A stretch of 64,000 nt of DNA from Thiomicrorhabdus sp. 6S3-12 (GTDB lineage: Bacteria; Pseudomonadota; Gammaproteobacteria; Thiomicrospirales; Thiomicrospiraceae), in NCBI RefSeq assembly GCF_017571475.1, contig NZ_JAGETW010000002.1, forward strand, positions 1 through 64,000, in the 5' to 3' direction. Made by a program: the position numbers and the translations under genes. Positions 9,294 to 18,296 of this stretch are shown piece by piece. Every line of letters begins with the position of its first letter. Within the stretch, counting starts at the first letter, position 1. The notes under the pieces are model-generated. The model was not told where the DNA came from, did no database searches, and saw only the letters and a program-made list of their open reading frames with translations.

Positions 9294-11044
9294 GACGAAC
9301 GGGGCAAAAGCGGCGCTTTGACCGGTTGATTCAGGGTGTATTGAAAATACGCCATTTCACTTTTCAATTCGTCAGCGCCCTGCGCCATTGATTGCGCCGA
9401 TTGGCTGCTTTCACTCGCCAGCTCGGCATTGCGCTGCATAATCTGTTCGACCTGCAGCAGGGATTGATATGCCAGTTCGGTTTCCTGAGCCTGGGAAACG
9501 GCATTTTGTGCGACCTGCTGGATTTTATCACCGACTTCCTGAATCGAACTGTTGATCTGGTTCAGCATTTCGCCGGACTCGTTCGCCAGCGTGCTCCCCT
9601 CGTTAACCCGCTGAACCGTCTCTTCGATCAGGTTTTTGATATCCTTGGCCGCTTCGGCCGACTTCTGCGCCAAGGCGCGGACTTCACCGGCTACCACCGC
9701 AAAACCGCGTCCGTGTTCGCCGGCACGAGCCGCTTCGACCGCTGCATTCAGCGCCAGAAGATTGGTCTGAAAAGCGATACCGTCAATCAGACTGACAATC
9801 TCAGAAATCTTTTTACTCGACTCCTGAATCGCGTCCATCGCCTGCACGGTATCGTTCATTACCCGAACACCCTGCTTGGTTTGGCTCTGCACGTCCGCGG
9901 CGATCTGCGCAGCCGACGAAGCCTCTTTAGAACTGTTTTCGATCGCATGATTGGTCTGATTCATCGACTCCGAAGTCTGCTGCAAACGCGACGCACTTTC
10001 CTGAACCTGTTGATTCAGACTTTGCGAACTGCTGACAATCTGTCTCGAAGACACTGCAAATTCCCCGGCGGACTCATCCACGCTTTGAATCACCGCGCTC
10101 AACTTATGGCACATATTTTCGATACTGTGATTCAGCAGTTCGATATTTTTGTCGTACATGGTTGGATTATCCAGCCTGTGGCTTGCCATCTTGACCGTAA
10201 GATTTCCGTTGGAGACGGATTCGATCACCTTGGATGCATCCGTAATGACCGCATCCAGCAGCTTACTGTTCGGGTTCGAGCCGATGTCCGAGGCATATTT
10301 AATCACCTTACAGACCTGACCGTCTGGATCGAGAATCGGGTTATAGCTTGCCTCTAGCCAGACTTCGCGGCCATTCTTGTCGATACGCTGGAAAGTGCCC
10401 GAAAAAGACTCGCCGCTGGCTAGCCTGTTCCAGAAATCGCGATACGCATCGGAGCTGGCGAACTCCGGCAGCGCAAAAATACGGTGGTGTTTGCCTTGAA
10501 TCTCTTGCAGTGAGTAATTCATGGTTTTAAGAAAATTTTCATTAGCGGTCAGGATATTGCCATACGCATCGAACTCGATGACCGCCATAACCCTGTGAAT
10601 CGCCTCAATCTGTGCTTTGGCTTCGTATTCCGTTCTGACCTGATCGGTTATGTCGGTCGCAAACTTGATAAATTTCACCAACTTGCCTGATTCGTTCACT
10701 ACGGGGTTGTAACTGGCCTCGAGCCAGACGGTTTCACCTTGCTTGTTTTTACGCTTGAAACGTCCGGTAATAAACTCTCCCTGAGCCAGACGCTGCCAAA
10801 ATCGCTGATAATCAGATGAATTCGCCTCTTTGTCGTAAACGAATAAACGATGATGCTTGCCGCGTACTTCTTCCAGCGTATAACCGACCGTAAGCAAAAA
10901 ATTCTCGTTGGCATTGATAATGTTGCCGCTGAGATCAAATTCAATCGTTGCCATCACTCGATCCAACGCATTTAATATCTGCTGCTGATCGTTTGTCTGC
11001 TTATGCAGCAACTGAATCTGATTTTTGAATTTGGCGTTGAACAT
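9290..11044 (-). CDS. Soluble PAS-PAS methyl-accepting chemotaxis protein (BdlA/AerC-like)
   Basis: This 584-residue receptor has no membrane segment. Two tandem PAS domains (about 22-135 and 145-255) are clearly related to each other: both contain ANENFL, GKHHR and [10 protein letters not shown] signalling domain follows, with the highly conserved hairpin tip [20 protein letters not shown] and a coiled-coil region to about 565. The layout matches cytoplasmic energy or redox receptors such as Pseudomonas BdlA and Azospirillum AerC, which use PAS cofactors; the cofactor cannot be told here. An AAGGGA site precedes the start. No other che genes are nearby. Partner proteins would be CheW and CheA encoded elsewhere. 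Confidence 0.92.
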   Translation of the reverse strand: MFNAKFKNQIQLLHKQTNDQQQILNALDRVMATIEFDLSGNIINANENFLLTVGYTLEEVRGKHHRLFVYDKEANSSDYQRFWQRLAQGEFITGRFKRKNKQGETVWLEASYNPVVNESGKLVKFIKFATDITDQVRTEYEAKAQIEAIHRVMAVIEFDAYGNILTANENFLKTMNYSLQEIQGKHHRIFALPEFASSDAYRDFWNRLASGESFSGTFQRIDKNGREVWLEASYNPILDPDGQVCKVIKYASDIGSNPNSKLLDAVITDASKVIESVSNGNLTVKMASHRLDNPTMYDKNIELLNHSIENMCHKLSAVIQSVDESAGEFAVSSRQIVSSSQSLNQQVQESASRLQQTSESMNQTNHAIENSSKEASSAAQIAADVQSQTKQGVRVMNDTVQAMDAIQESSKKISEIVSLIDGIAFQTNLLALNAAVEAARAGEHGRGFAVVAGEVRALAQKSAEAAKDIKNLIEETVQRVNEGSTLANESGEMLNQINSSIQEVGDKIQQVAQNAVSQAQETELAYQSLLQVEQIMQRNAELASESSQSAQSMAQGADELKSEMAYFQYTLNQPVKAPLLPRSS

Positions 11045-11357
11045 AATCGAATCCCTTTGATACCGGTATAACCGGAAGGCGGTGAGAAAAAACGGTAAAG
11101 AAGTAGAACAACATCAGCACAATTTATACCAGCCACTGTCGTGGCGCTATTCTGGCGATGCGGTTGGCAAACGTCTATTGACTAAAGTGTATAACCTATA
11201 GCATTGACATAGTTTATAGGCTATTAACCCTTTATTCCATAAGGATTTACTGTTAAAGAAAACAATATTGAGATGGATTAAGAGCGGACTTCACAGACAA
11301 TGCCGCCCCGCAAGAGACAATTAAAAGCGGACTCTCCAGCCCCTTAGACAAAGGCGC
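11045..11357. other. Intergenic region upstream of chemoreceptor
   Basis: This 313-bp spacer lies between two minus-strand genes and should contain the chemoreceptor promoter. A short inverted repeat (CCTATA at 11195-11200 and TATAGG at 11215-11220) is the only structure I noticed. I could not identify a sigma-28 or sigma-54 promoter. No gene is supported. Confidence 0.4.
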
Positions 11358-11774
11358 TTACAGAATCCTTTGCACTTCATGCGCAATAAAATCGGCGAGC
11401 TCTTTGGAGGTGTAGTTTTTATGTGAGTAAAGAGTAATCAACGGTACCGAAGCGCTGTCTAGCGACTTGATTACGACCGGGTCGACCCGTTCGTTCTTAT
11501 TACTGTCGATATAGGCAATTGCGCAGATAATATTCCACTCTTTGTCGCAGATAACGAAATCGATCACATGTTCACGAATCTGCGCCTGCAGAGATTCCCA
11601 GCCGCTATTGCGTTCCCACTGATTGATATTCGGCTCGATCAAGTGGTCAAGCGACTGCTTCGGCATGACATGCATGTCCGTACCGCCGATCTCTTTAAGC
11701 TGCTGATATAGTTTATTTTCATTACCATTTAACAGCTGTTTTTTTTGTTTATAGCTTGTACTCAGTCTCATCAT
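11358..11774 (-). CDS. DUF2726-like protein (restriction-endonuclease-like fold)
   Basis: This 138-residue protein resembles the DUF2726 domain: an N-terminal helix with KLYQQL, a VMPKQSLDHLI segment, then DFVICDKEWNIICAIAYID, a central strand pair, and VPLITL near the C-terminus. Family members have a nuclease-like fold and often sit beside helicase or topoisomerase-type zinc ribbons. Here the next gene upstream is a helicase with such zinc ribbons, 79 bp away on the same strand, which makes a functional link plausible. The canonical acidic-acidic-Lys nuclease residues are not obviously complete, so activity is uncertain. The start is ATG 11774 or ATG 11771. Confidence 0.65.
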   Translation of the reverse strand: MMRLSTSYKQKKQLLNGNENKLYQQLKEIGGTDMHVMPKQSLDHLIEPNINQWERNSGWESLQAQIREHVIDFVICDKEWNIICAIAYIDSNKNERVDPVVIKSLDSASVPLITLYSHKNYTSKELADFIAHEVQRIL

Positions 11775-11853
11775 TTCACCGCCGGTTATGGGATTTTTGC
11801 AGGCTGACTAGAATCTTAATACAAAAAGTCCGGCAAATATAGATTTCGTACTT

Positions 11854-14727
11854 TTACTGATCAATATAATCGCATTCAGGATAGGTGGAACAACCGTAAA
11901 ACCTGCCATGCTCGGACTCTCTGGCTAGCAGAGTGCCCTCTTCGCATTTCGGGCACACTTTCTTTTCCGTATAGTCACATGCCGGATAATGTGAGCAACC
12001 GAGAAAAATACTATACTGCCCGCGCCTTTCCTGCAGTTTACCGCTATGACATTTCGGACAGAGTTCAACCTCGACCAGTTTTTCGCTGATGCGGACACGC
12101 TCGATTTTGCCTAGCTGGTGCACAAACTCGGACTGATCCGCCGCGCTGGAAAGAATAAATACGCCGCGTTTTGCACGCGTCAAAGCCACATACAACAGGC
12201 GTCTCTCTTCCGCATGCGGGAAGGATTCCGGTTGCGGAATGACCAGATGCAGCAGTGCATCGTCGGAAAGCTCGCTCGGGAATCCATAGGCACCGGATTC
12301 CAATCCCAACAGAATTACATAGTCCGCTTCCAGCCCTTTCGAGGCGTGAATCGATTTGAATTCAATCTGCAAAGAAGGATAACGCGCCTGATAATTGGCC
12401 AGATTATCCGGTTTCTGACGATGGTAACGTGCCAGTAAAAAGACTTTCAGAGATAAGTTCCGCTTCTGCGCCATCTGCTGCAGTTTCCATAGTATATTCT
12501 GAACCAATTCAAGCTGTTCGCTTTCCGATTCATAGGCTTCAATATGCACCTGATCAACCTGAATATCGGCATGGGCGGCAACCTGTTTGCGTAACTGCTG
12601 CGGATTTTCCTGAATAAACTCCGCTGCCACATCGGCGATTCCCTGGTAACAGCGGAAGGTCTGCGTCAGGTAATTCAACGAACTGGGGCCGAAATGACGG
12701 GAAAAATGCGTCATGATGTCGATATCGGCACCGGAAAAGCGGTAAATCGACTGCCAATCATCGCCGACCGCCAGCAATTTACACTGCGGTTTCTGCTCGA
12801 GCAACGCCTGCAGCAGGCGCTTACGATCCTGGGAAATATCTTGAAACTCATCAACCAGAAGATATTTGAACGGATGTTTGAACTGATGCGTTTCCAGGTA
12901 GTCGCAGGCTAGATTGATCTGATCGTTGAAATCAATCTGCCCGTAAGCGTCCAATTCATCCTGATACGCCTGATAAAGTTGCGCGAAAACTTCAAGAAAC
13001 AGCGTCGTACGGATCGGATCCTGAACCTCCTGAACACTTAACTTTTTATCAAATGCACTGATATCCCCGCCGTTTGCCTTGAAATGACGTAAAAAGGCCT
13101 CAAAAATCGCCAGATCCTCTTCCGGCTTGTAAAAGCGGTTAACCAGCTGTGCCAAATCCTGATTGGACAGAGGCGAAAAACTCACTCCGGCCGTTTCGAG
13201 TATTTCTTTCAGATCGGCAAAAATGCTGCCCTGATCGAACTGGTAGCTGTAAGTTTCAAAGACATCGACCTTAAAACGTTTAGCCGCTTTACGACGCTTA
13301 TCGATAAAGTTGGCATAATCACTCAGAAACGAAGGCCACTGTTTTTGCTCATTGAGTGCAAAATGAAAATGATACAGATCCGCTTCCGGAAAATAGAAGT
13401 CGGCAATCGCATTGCGGTTGTCCGATCCCGATATCGGATGCAGATAGAGAAATTGCACGCCTTGCGCCACTAACCAGTTCGCCAGACTCAAAGCCTCCAT
13501 CGAACTGACCTTAATCCCGTTCAGCGCGGTAAATAACGGTCGTTTCTTGCCTTCTTTGGTTTGTGCATAGCTGGCGCCCATCTGTGCCAGATAGTCGTAA
13601 TACGCTTTCTGCGTCTCAAAAGCGAACAGATTCGGACGCGGTTTTTTGGCAATCGCCAGATAGTCATACCAGGCATGTGAAAAGTCCTCGTCCTGCAGCA
13701 GAACTTCGATTTTCTGCTGAAAGTAATTCAGCATCTGCAGTCGGCCGGCACCGGCCATAGGCGATAAGTTCGGCGTACTTCCCTGCTGCTTGCGGATAAT
13801 TGCCAGCCCCAATGCATGGAAGGTCGCACTGTAGACCTTTGCACTTAAGCTTTCGCCGTCACTGTATAAATTCAATTTCAATTGCATCTGCGCAATACGC
13901 TGACGAATGCTGCTTGCCGCTTCCTCGTTATAGGCAAGAACGCAAATCTCGTTCGGTTTGGCCAGCCCCTTTTTCAACAGATAAGCGACTTTGGCCACCA
14001 GAGTGGACGACTTCCCCGAACCGGCGGATGCAATCAGCAGATTGCGGTCCTCTTCCGTAACCACTGCCCGCATCTGTTCAGGCGTCAAAGGATAGCTTTC
14101 TACCTGGGAAAACAGCTTGGAATAACGCTCGATTTCCTGGTCGATAAATTTATCGTTATGTTGGCGAATCCATTCGGAATCGGCAACCAGCAATCCCTGC
14201 AAAATCGAAATCTGCTGCCACAGCTCTTTTTCCTGAGCGGAAAAATCGCCTGCGGACAAGTCGCAGAAAAACGGATGCGAAAGAATACCGGCTAAATCTT
14301 CATTTTCGGCAAGGCTCTGTAACAACTCCTGCAGCAAGAAGCGGCTGAGGTAGCTATCACCTTCGGCAAGCGACTGAAGCTGTTGCTGTACTCGATCGCT
14401 TCGATTCGCATTCAACTCCAACAGAGATCGCTTGAGCTCCTGACGGATCAGATATTGCAGAAGTTCAATAAACTGCTGGCTGTCAGCCGAGGTCAGGTGG
14501 ACAAGACGGTAAATTCGCTGTTCAGTCGTGACCCGTAACTCGTCCCAGATTAAACCGACGCTGCGGTAGACTCGCCCTATCTGCAGATAAGGGATCAGCG
14601 TTGTCTTGTTCCCCTCTTCAATCTGTAATCCATCCGGCTGCAATGCCATGCGTAGCTTGTGATTGAAAAGCGACGGTAAAGAGGAATTTTCAAAGTGCGT
14701 TTTAGAGGAAGTAACGGGAGCGTTCAA
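11854..14727 (-). CDS. UvrD/HelD-type superfamily 1 DNA helicase with C-terminal zinc ribbons
   Basis: This long helicase has an N-terminal region like helicase IV (HelD), a Walker A motif AGSGKSS (near residue 230), a DExx box LLVDEFQD (near 624), GDDWQSIYRFSGAD, HASKGLEADYVI and YVALTRAKRG. Two four-cysteine topoisomerase-type zinc ribbons form the C-terminus (about 886-957). It probably unwinds DNA during repair. The start is uncertain. The open frame extends to ATG 14772, but that ATG lies inside the terminator hairpin of the upstream gene (14753-14784), and similarity begins later. I place the start at TTG 14727, with ATG 14649 as another option; none has a good ribosome site. Confidence 0.88.
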   Translation of the reverse strand: MNAPVTSSKTHFENSSLPSLFNHKLRMALQPDGLQIEEGNKTTLIPYLQIGRVYRSVGLIWDELRVTTEQRIYRLVHLTSADSQQFIELLQYLIRQELKRSLLELNANRSDRVQQQLQSLAEGDSYLSRFLLQELLQSLAENEDLAGILSHPFFCDLSAGDFSAQEKELWQQISILQGLLVADSEWIRQHNDKFIDQEIERYSKLFSQVESYPLTPEQMRAVVTEEDRNLLIASAGSGKSSTLVAKVAYLLKKGLAKPNEICVLAYNEEAASSIRQRIAQMQLKLNLYSDGESLSAKVYSATFHALGLAIIRKQQGSTPNLSPMAGAGRLQMLNYFQQKIEVLLQDEDFSHAWYDYLAIAKKPRPNLFAFETQKAYYDYLAQMGASYAQTKEGKKRPLFTALNGIKVSSMEALSLANWLVAQGVQFLYLHPISGSDNRNAIADFYFPEADLYHFHFALNEQKQWPSFLSDYANFIDKRRKAAKRFKVDVFETYSYQFDQGSIFADLKEILETAGVSFSPLSNQDLAQLVNRFYKPEEDLAIFEAFLRHFKANGGDISAFDKKLSVQEVQDPIRTTLFLEVFAQLYQAYQDELDAYGQIDFNDQINLACDYLETHQFKHPFKYLLVDEFQDISQDRKRLLQALLEQKPQCKLLAVGDDWQSIYRFSGADIDIMTHFSRHFGPSSLNYLTQTFRCYQGIADVAAEFIQENPQQLRKQVAAHADIQVDQVHIEAYESESEQLELVQNILWKLQQMAQKRNLSLKVFLLARYHRQKPDNLANYQARYPSLQIEFKSIHASKGLEADYVILLGLESGAYGFPSELSDDALLHLVIPQPESFPHAEERRLLYVALTRAKRGVFILSSAADQSEFVHQLGKIERVRISEKLVEVELCPKCHSGKLQERRGQYSIFLGCSHYPACDYTEKKVCPKCEEGTLLARESEHGRFYGCSTYPECDYIDQ

Positions 14728-14752
14728 TCTGGGACCGATAAGAAATATACGA

Positions 14753-14784
14753 ATAAAAAATAAAACCGGCATCGCTACCGGTTT
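14753..14784 (-). terminator. Rho-independent terminator after DUF2818 gene
   Basis: Read on the minus strand, a perfect 7-bp stem (AAACCGG/CCGGTTT, arms at 14778-14784 and 14763-14769) with an 8-nt loop is followed by TTATTTTTT. It lies 67 bp past the DUF2818 stop and just upstream of the helicase. Confidence 0.85.
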
Positions 14785-14850
14785 CTTGAAAGTTGACGAG
14801 CGGCGGCGGTCAACGTCACATGCAACGCACCGACCAAGTCGAATCGGAAC

Positions 14851-15171
14851 TTATGTACCGCTTTTCTTCAGGAAGTTCTTGAGATTGTAGCGATAGATAA
14901 AACCCGGGAAGGCGAAAATCATAAACATAAACAGCACGACCGTATAGAACTCCCACTCCTGCGGTGCGACATGTCCCATACTCTTCTTTTCCAGAAGATA
15001 AGCAAATAAGCCGGTTATACAGAAATAGGTAAACCATTCGATCATATTCACTACGATCGATTTGTGCGGTACCTTAATCAGTAAAAACAGACGGTTGCCC
15101 AGAATAAAAGGAATATTGGCCAATACCATTGCGGTTAGCAGCAATAACCAAACAGCCTGATTGGTTTCCAT
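14851..15171 (-). CDS. DUF2818 family membrane protein, nuo-associated
   Basis: This 106-residue protein has about three hydrophobic helices: residues 6-28, 36-56 and 74-94. I recognise it as DUF2818, a family found next to nuoN in many beta- and some gammaproteobacteria, with no assigned function. The start at ATG 15171 is fixed by AGAGG six bases upstream; a longer frame to 15213 would run into the nuo terminator. It lies 120 bp after nuoN, with a terminator on each side, so it is expressed by read-through or from its own promoter. A role in complex I assembly or stability is inferred only from the neighbourhood. Confidence 0.8.
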   Translation of the reverse strand: METNQAVWLLLLTAMVLANIPFILGNRLFLLIKVPHKSIVVNMIEWFTYFCITGLFAYLLEKKSMGHVAPQEWEFYTVVLFMFMIFAFPGFIYRYNLKNFLKKSGT

Positions 15172-15210
15172 AATTTGCCTCTTTAAATCAAATCTTATGG
15201 CTTTTACATA

Positions 15211-15236
15211 CAATAAAAGCCCGCTGAAACGGGCTT
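15211..15236 (-). terminator. Rho-independent terminator of the nuo operon
   Basis: On the minus strand, AAGCCCG (15236-15230) pairs with CGGGCTT (15223-15217) around a 6-nt loop and is followed by TTTTATTG. It lies 55 bp after the nuoN stop and before the DUF2818 start. Confidence 0.85.
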
Positions 15237-15290
15237 CTATAATACACAGTTTTCCGGCCCGAGAGACTTCTCAAACCGGAAAAATGGTGA

Positions 15291-16727
15291 CTATATGCTT
15301 AAGTAGCAAAGGTCGATAAGCGAACCTGGCAACAGACCCAGAGCCAGAAGCAGGATCGCCACGAAACTTACACCCCAGTGCAATGCCGGACTGATGATCT
15401 CAACCGGACCTTGAATTTCGGACTTATCGAAATACATCGACTTAACGACGCGCAGGTAGTAGAACGCCGAGATAACAGCGGTAATCACCGCAATCACCGC
15501 AATCCAGGTAAATCCGGCCTTAACAACCTCTTCGATTACCACGATCTTCGCCCAGAAACCGACAAACGGAGGAATACCCGCCATCGAGAACATGACGATC
15601 AGCATCATCAACGCCAACCAAGGGTTCTTGGCATTCAAACCTTTGAAATCGGCAACACGGTCAAACTCAAACCCTGTACGCGACAGAGCAGTGATCATAC
15701 CGAAACCGGCGACACCTGTAATCGCATAAACGATGATGAAGAACATCGCAGCAGAGAAACCGTCGTCAGTCGCGGCAATAACACCCAACAATAGGAAACC
15801 GACATGACCGATACCGGAATACGCCAGCATACGTTTCAAGTTATCCTGCGCAATCGCCACGATAGAACCGATCACCATCGACAGAATCGAAATAATAATG
15901 ATCAACTGCTGCCAGTCTCCGACCAAACCAGGCATCGCTTCGTACAGAAGACGGTAGACCATAGCGAAACCAGCCAGTTTAGGCGCCGTCCCCAGATATA
16001 GGGTGACCGCAGTCGGAGAGCCGTGATAAACATCCGGCATCCACATATGGAAAGGCACAGCCCCCATTTTGAACGCCAGACCGATCACCACAAATACGAC
16101 ACCGAATGCCAGAACGATTCCGTCCGCTTCACCCGAAGCGATCACCGCTTTCATTTCCGGGAAGGTAATGGTACCGGTAGCACCATAGATCATCGAGAAG
16201 CCGTACAGCAGCATACCGGTAGCAAGCGCGCCCAGTACGAAATACTTCATACCCGCTTCGACGGCAACACCGTCATATTTGCGCAGCGCAATCATCGCAT
16301 ACATCGCCAGAGACATAATCTCCAGCCCCAGATACATGGTGATGAAGTTGTTCGCCGAAATCATGACAAACATTCCCAGAACACCGAACAGACCCAATAC
16401 GAAGAATTCACCGCTCATGAAACGGTGCTGGACCAGATATTCACGGGCAAACAGGAAAATTCCCAGCGTGATGGCGACCGTAAACAGCTTAAGTACATCG
16501 GCGAAGCTGTCGCGGACAAAGCTGTCGTTAAAGGTAAAAACCTGTTCTACCGAAAAGCTGGACAGTACCAAATAACCGGCCACAAGCAAGCTTGCCTGAG
16601 TCGCATAGTAGGTAGCGTTCTGAAAACGTTTAGACCAGAAAGTGTCTGCAACCAGAATCAATGACGCCAGAATCAGCAGCGTAATTTCAGGGATTGCAGG
16701 CGCAAAGGATGGAATGACAAAATTCAT
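15291..16727 (-). CDS. nuoN: NADH-quinone oxidoreductase subunit N
   Basis: This 478-residue antiporter-like membrane subunit of complex I has about 14 helices. Conserved proton-path features are visible: Glu in LGLEIMSLAMYAMIAL, Lys in FKMGAVPFHMWMPDVY, and a central Lys helix. It is one of three Mrp-like proton-pumping subunits in the membrane arm. It is the last structural gene of the nuo operon and is followed by a terminator. Length is normal for the family. Confidence 0.97.
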   Translation of the reverse strand: MNFVIPSFAPAIPEITLLILASLILVADTFWSKRFQNATYYATQASLLVAGYLVLSSFSVEQVFTFNDSFVRDSFADVLKLFTVAITLGIFLFAREYLVQHRFMSGEFFVLGLFGVLGMFVMISANNFITMYLGLEIMSLAMYAMIALRKYDGVAVEAGMKYFVLGALATGMLLYGFSMIYGATGTITFPEMKAVIASGEADGIVLAFGVVFVVIGLAFKMGAVPFHMWMPDVYHGSPTAVTLYLGTAPKLAGFAMVYRLLYEAMPGLVGDWQQLIIIISILSMVIGSIVAIAQDNLKRMLAYSGIGHVGFLLLGVIAATDDGFSAAMFFIIVYAITGVAGFGMITALSRTGFEFDRVADFKGLNAKNPWLALMMLIVMFSMAGIPPFVGFWAKIVVIEEVVKAGFTWIAVIAVITAVISAFYYLRVVKSMYFDKSEIQGPVEIISPALHWGVSFVAILLLALGLLPGSLIDLCYLSI

Positions 16728-16749
16728 ACTAATCTTTCACCTACCATAG

Positions 16750-18264
16750 TTATAGTTTTGTTGTGGTGGCTTGCACCAGTAAGTTCTCGACAGAAGTGTG
16801 CATCACTTCCATCAAAGGCGCAGGGAATACACCCAGAGCGACAACGGCAATTGCAAGCGTCGCCATAATCGCAAATTCGCGTTTGTTCAGATCCTGCAGC
16901 CCTTCGACATTTTCGTTGGTAACAGGGCCGAAGAAGACGCGTTTAACCATCCAAAGGGTATAAGCCGCACCGATAATCAGAGTCAAGGCCGCCAGCGTAC
17001 CGTACCAGACGTTCGCCTTGAACGAGCTCAGAATAACCATGAATTCACCGACGAAACCGGAAGTACCAGGCAGACCGACGTTAGCCATTGCAAACAGAAC
17101 CGCAAACATCACGAACCACGGCATCTTATTAACGACACCAGAGTAAGCGGAAATTTCACGCGTGTGCATACGGTCATACAGTACACCGATCGCCAGGAAC
17201 ATCGCACCGGAGATGAAACCGTGCGAAATCATCTGCACCATCGCACCTTCCATACCCAGCTGCGCACCTTCCATTGTGCCGTGGCTGGCAACGATGTCGT
17301 ACACCAGGAACATCCCCAGAGTAACAAACCCCATGTGCGAAATCGAAGAGTAAGCAACCAGCTTTTTCATATCCGACTGCACTAGAGCGACAATACCGAT
17401 ATAGACGATCGCGATCAGTGACAGTGCAATAACCAGCCAATCCAATTGCATAGACGCATCCGGCGTAATCGGCAGCGAGAAACGAACGAAACCGTAACCA
17501 CCCATTTTCAGCATAATCGCCGCCAGTACGACAGAACCGGCAGTAGGCGCTTCAACGTGTGCATCCGGAAGCCAGGTATGAACCGGGAACATCGGAATTT
17601 TTACCGCGAATGCAATCAGGAACGCAAGGAAGATCAGAATCTGCGCAGTCATCCCCAGCGGCAAGGCGTGGAAATCCAGAATCGAGAAACTTCCGCTCTG
17701 CCAGTACATATACAGGAATGAAACCAGCATGAATACCGAACCGAAGAAGGTATACAGGAAGAACTTCATGGTCGCGTACACACGACGCGGACCACCCCAC
17801 TTACCGATTACGATAAACATCGGAATCAGCAGCGCTTCCCAGAATACATAGAACAGAATTGAATCCAGCGCCGTGAAGACACCGACCATGATCCCGCCCA
17901 TAATCAGGAAGGCACCCATGTACTGTTCGATACGTTCTTTGATGCACTCCCATGCCGAAGCAATGACCAGAACCTGAGTGAAGGTTGTCAGCAGCACCAG
18001 TGGCATAGACAGACCATCAACCCCCAGATAGTACTGGACATTGAACATCGGGATCCATGGAATCTGTTCTACGAACTGCATCTCAGCCGTACCGTAGTTG
18101 AAATTCGCCCACAGAGGAATTGACAGAATAAAAGTCAGGCCAGCCACAATAAGTGACAGCCATTTAGCGACCGTATCGTTGTTACGGCCGGCAAACAACA
18201 CTAATAGACCACCGATAATCGGCAGCCAGATCAGTGTGCTCAAAATAGGATAGCTTGTTAGCAT
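16750..18264 (-). CDS. nuoM: NADH-quinone oxidoreductase subunit M
   Basis: This 504-residue antiporter-like proton-pumping subunit has about 14 membrane helices. Key motifs are FWEALLIPMFIVIGKWGG, carrying the conserved Glu, and AVKIPMFPVHTWLPDAHVEA, carrying the conserved Lys. It sits between NuoL and NuoN in the membrane arm, as in other complexes. It is separated from nuoL by 32 bp and from nuoN by 22 bp. Confidence 0.97.
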   Translation of the reverse strand: MLTSYPILSTLIWLPIIGGLLVLFAGRNNDTVAKWLSLIVAGLTFILSIPLWANFNYGTAEMQFVEQIPWIPMFNVQYYLGVDGLSMPLVLLTTFTQVLVIASAWECIKERIEQYMGAFLIMGGIMVGVFTALDSILFYVFWEALLIPMFIVIGKWGGPRRVYATMKFFLYTFFGSVFMLVSFLYMYWQSGSFSILDFHALPLGMTAQILIFLAFLIAFAVKIPMFPVHTWLPDAHVEAPTAGSVVLAAIMLKMGGYGFVRFSLPITPDASMQLDWLVIALSLIAIVYIGIVALVQSDMKKLVAYSSISHMGFVTLGMFLVYDIVASHGTMEGAQLGMEGAMVQMISHGFISGAMFLAIGVLYDRMHTREISAYSGVVNKMPWFVMFAVLFAMANVGLPGTSGFVGEFMVILSSFKANVWYGTLAALTLIIGAAYTLWMVKRVFFGPVTNENVEGLQDLNKREFAIMATLAIAVVALGVFPAPLMEVMHTSVENLLVQATTTKL

Positions 18265-18296
18265 GAACTCGAGTCCCTTTTCTTATTATTCTTCAA

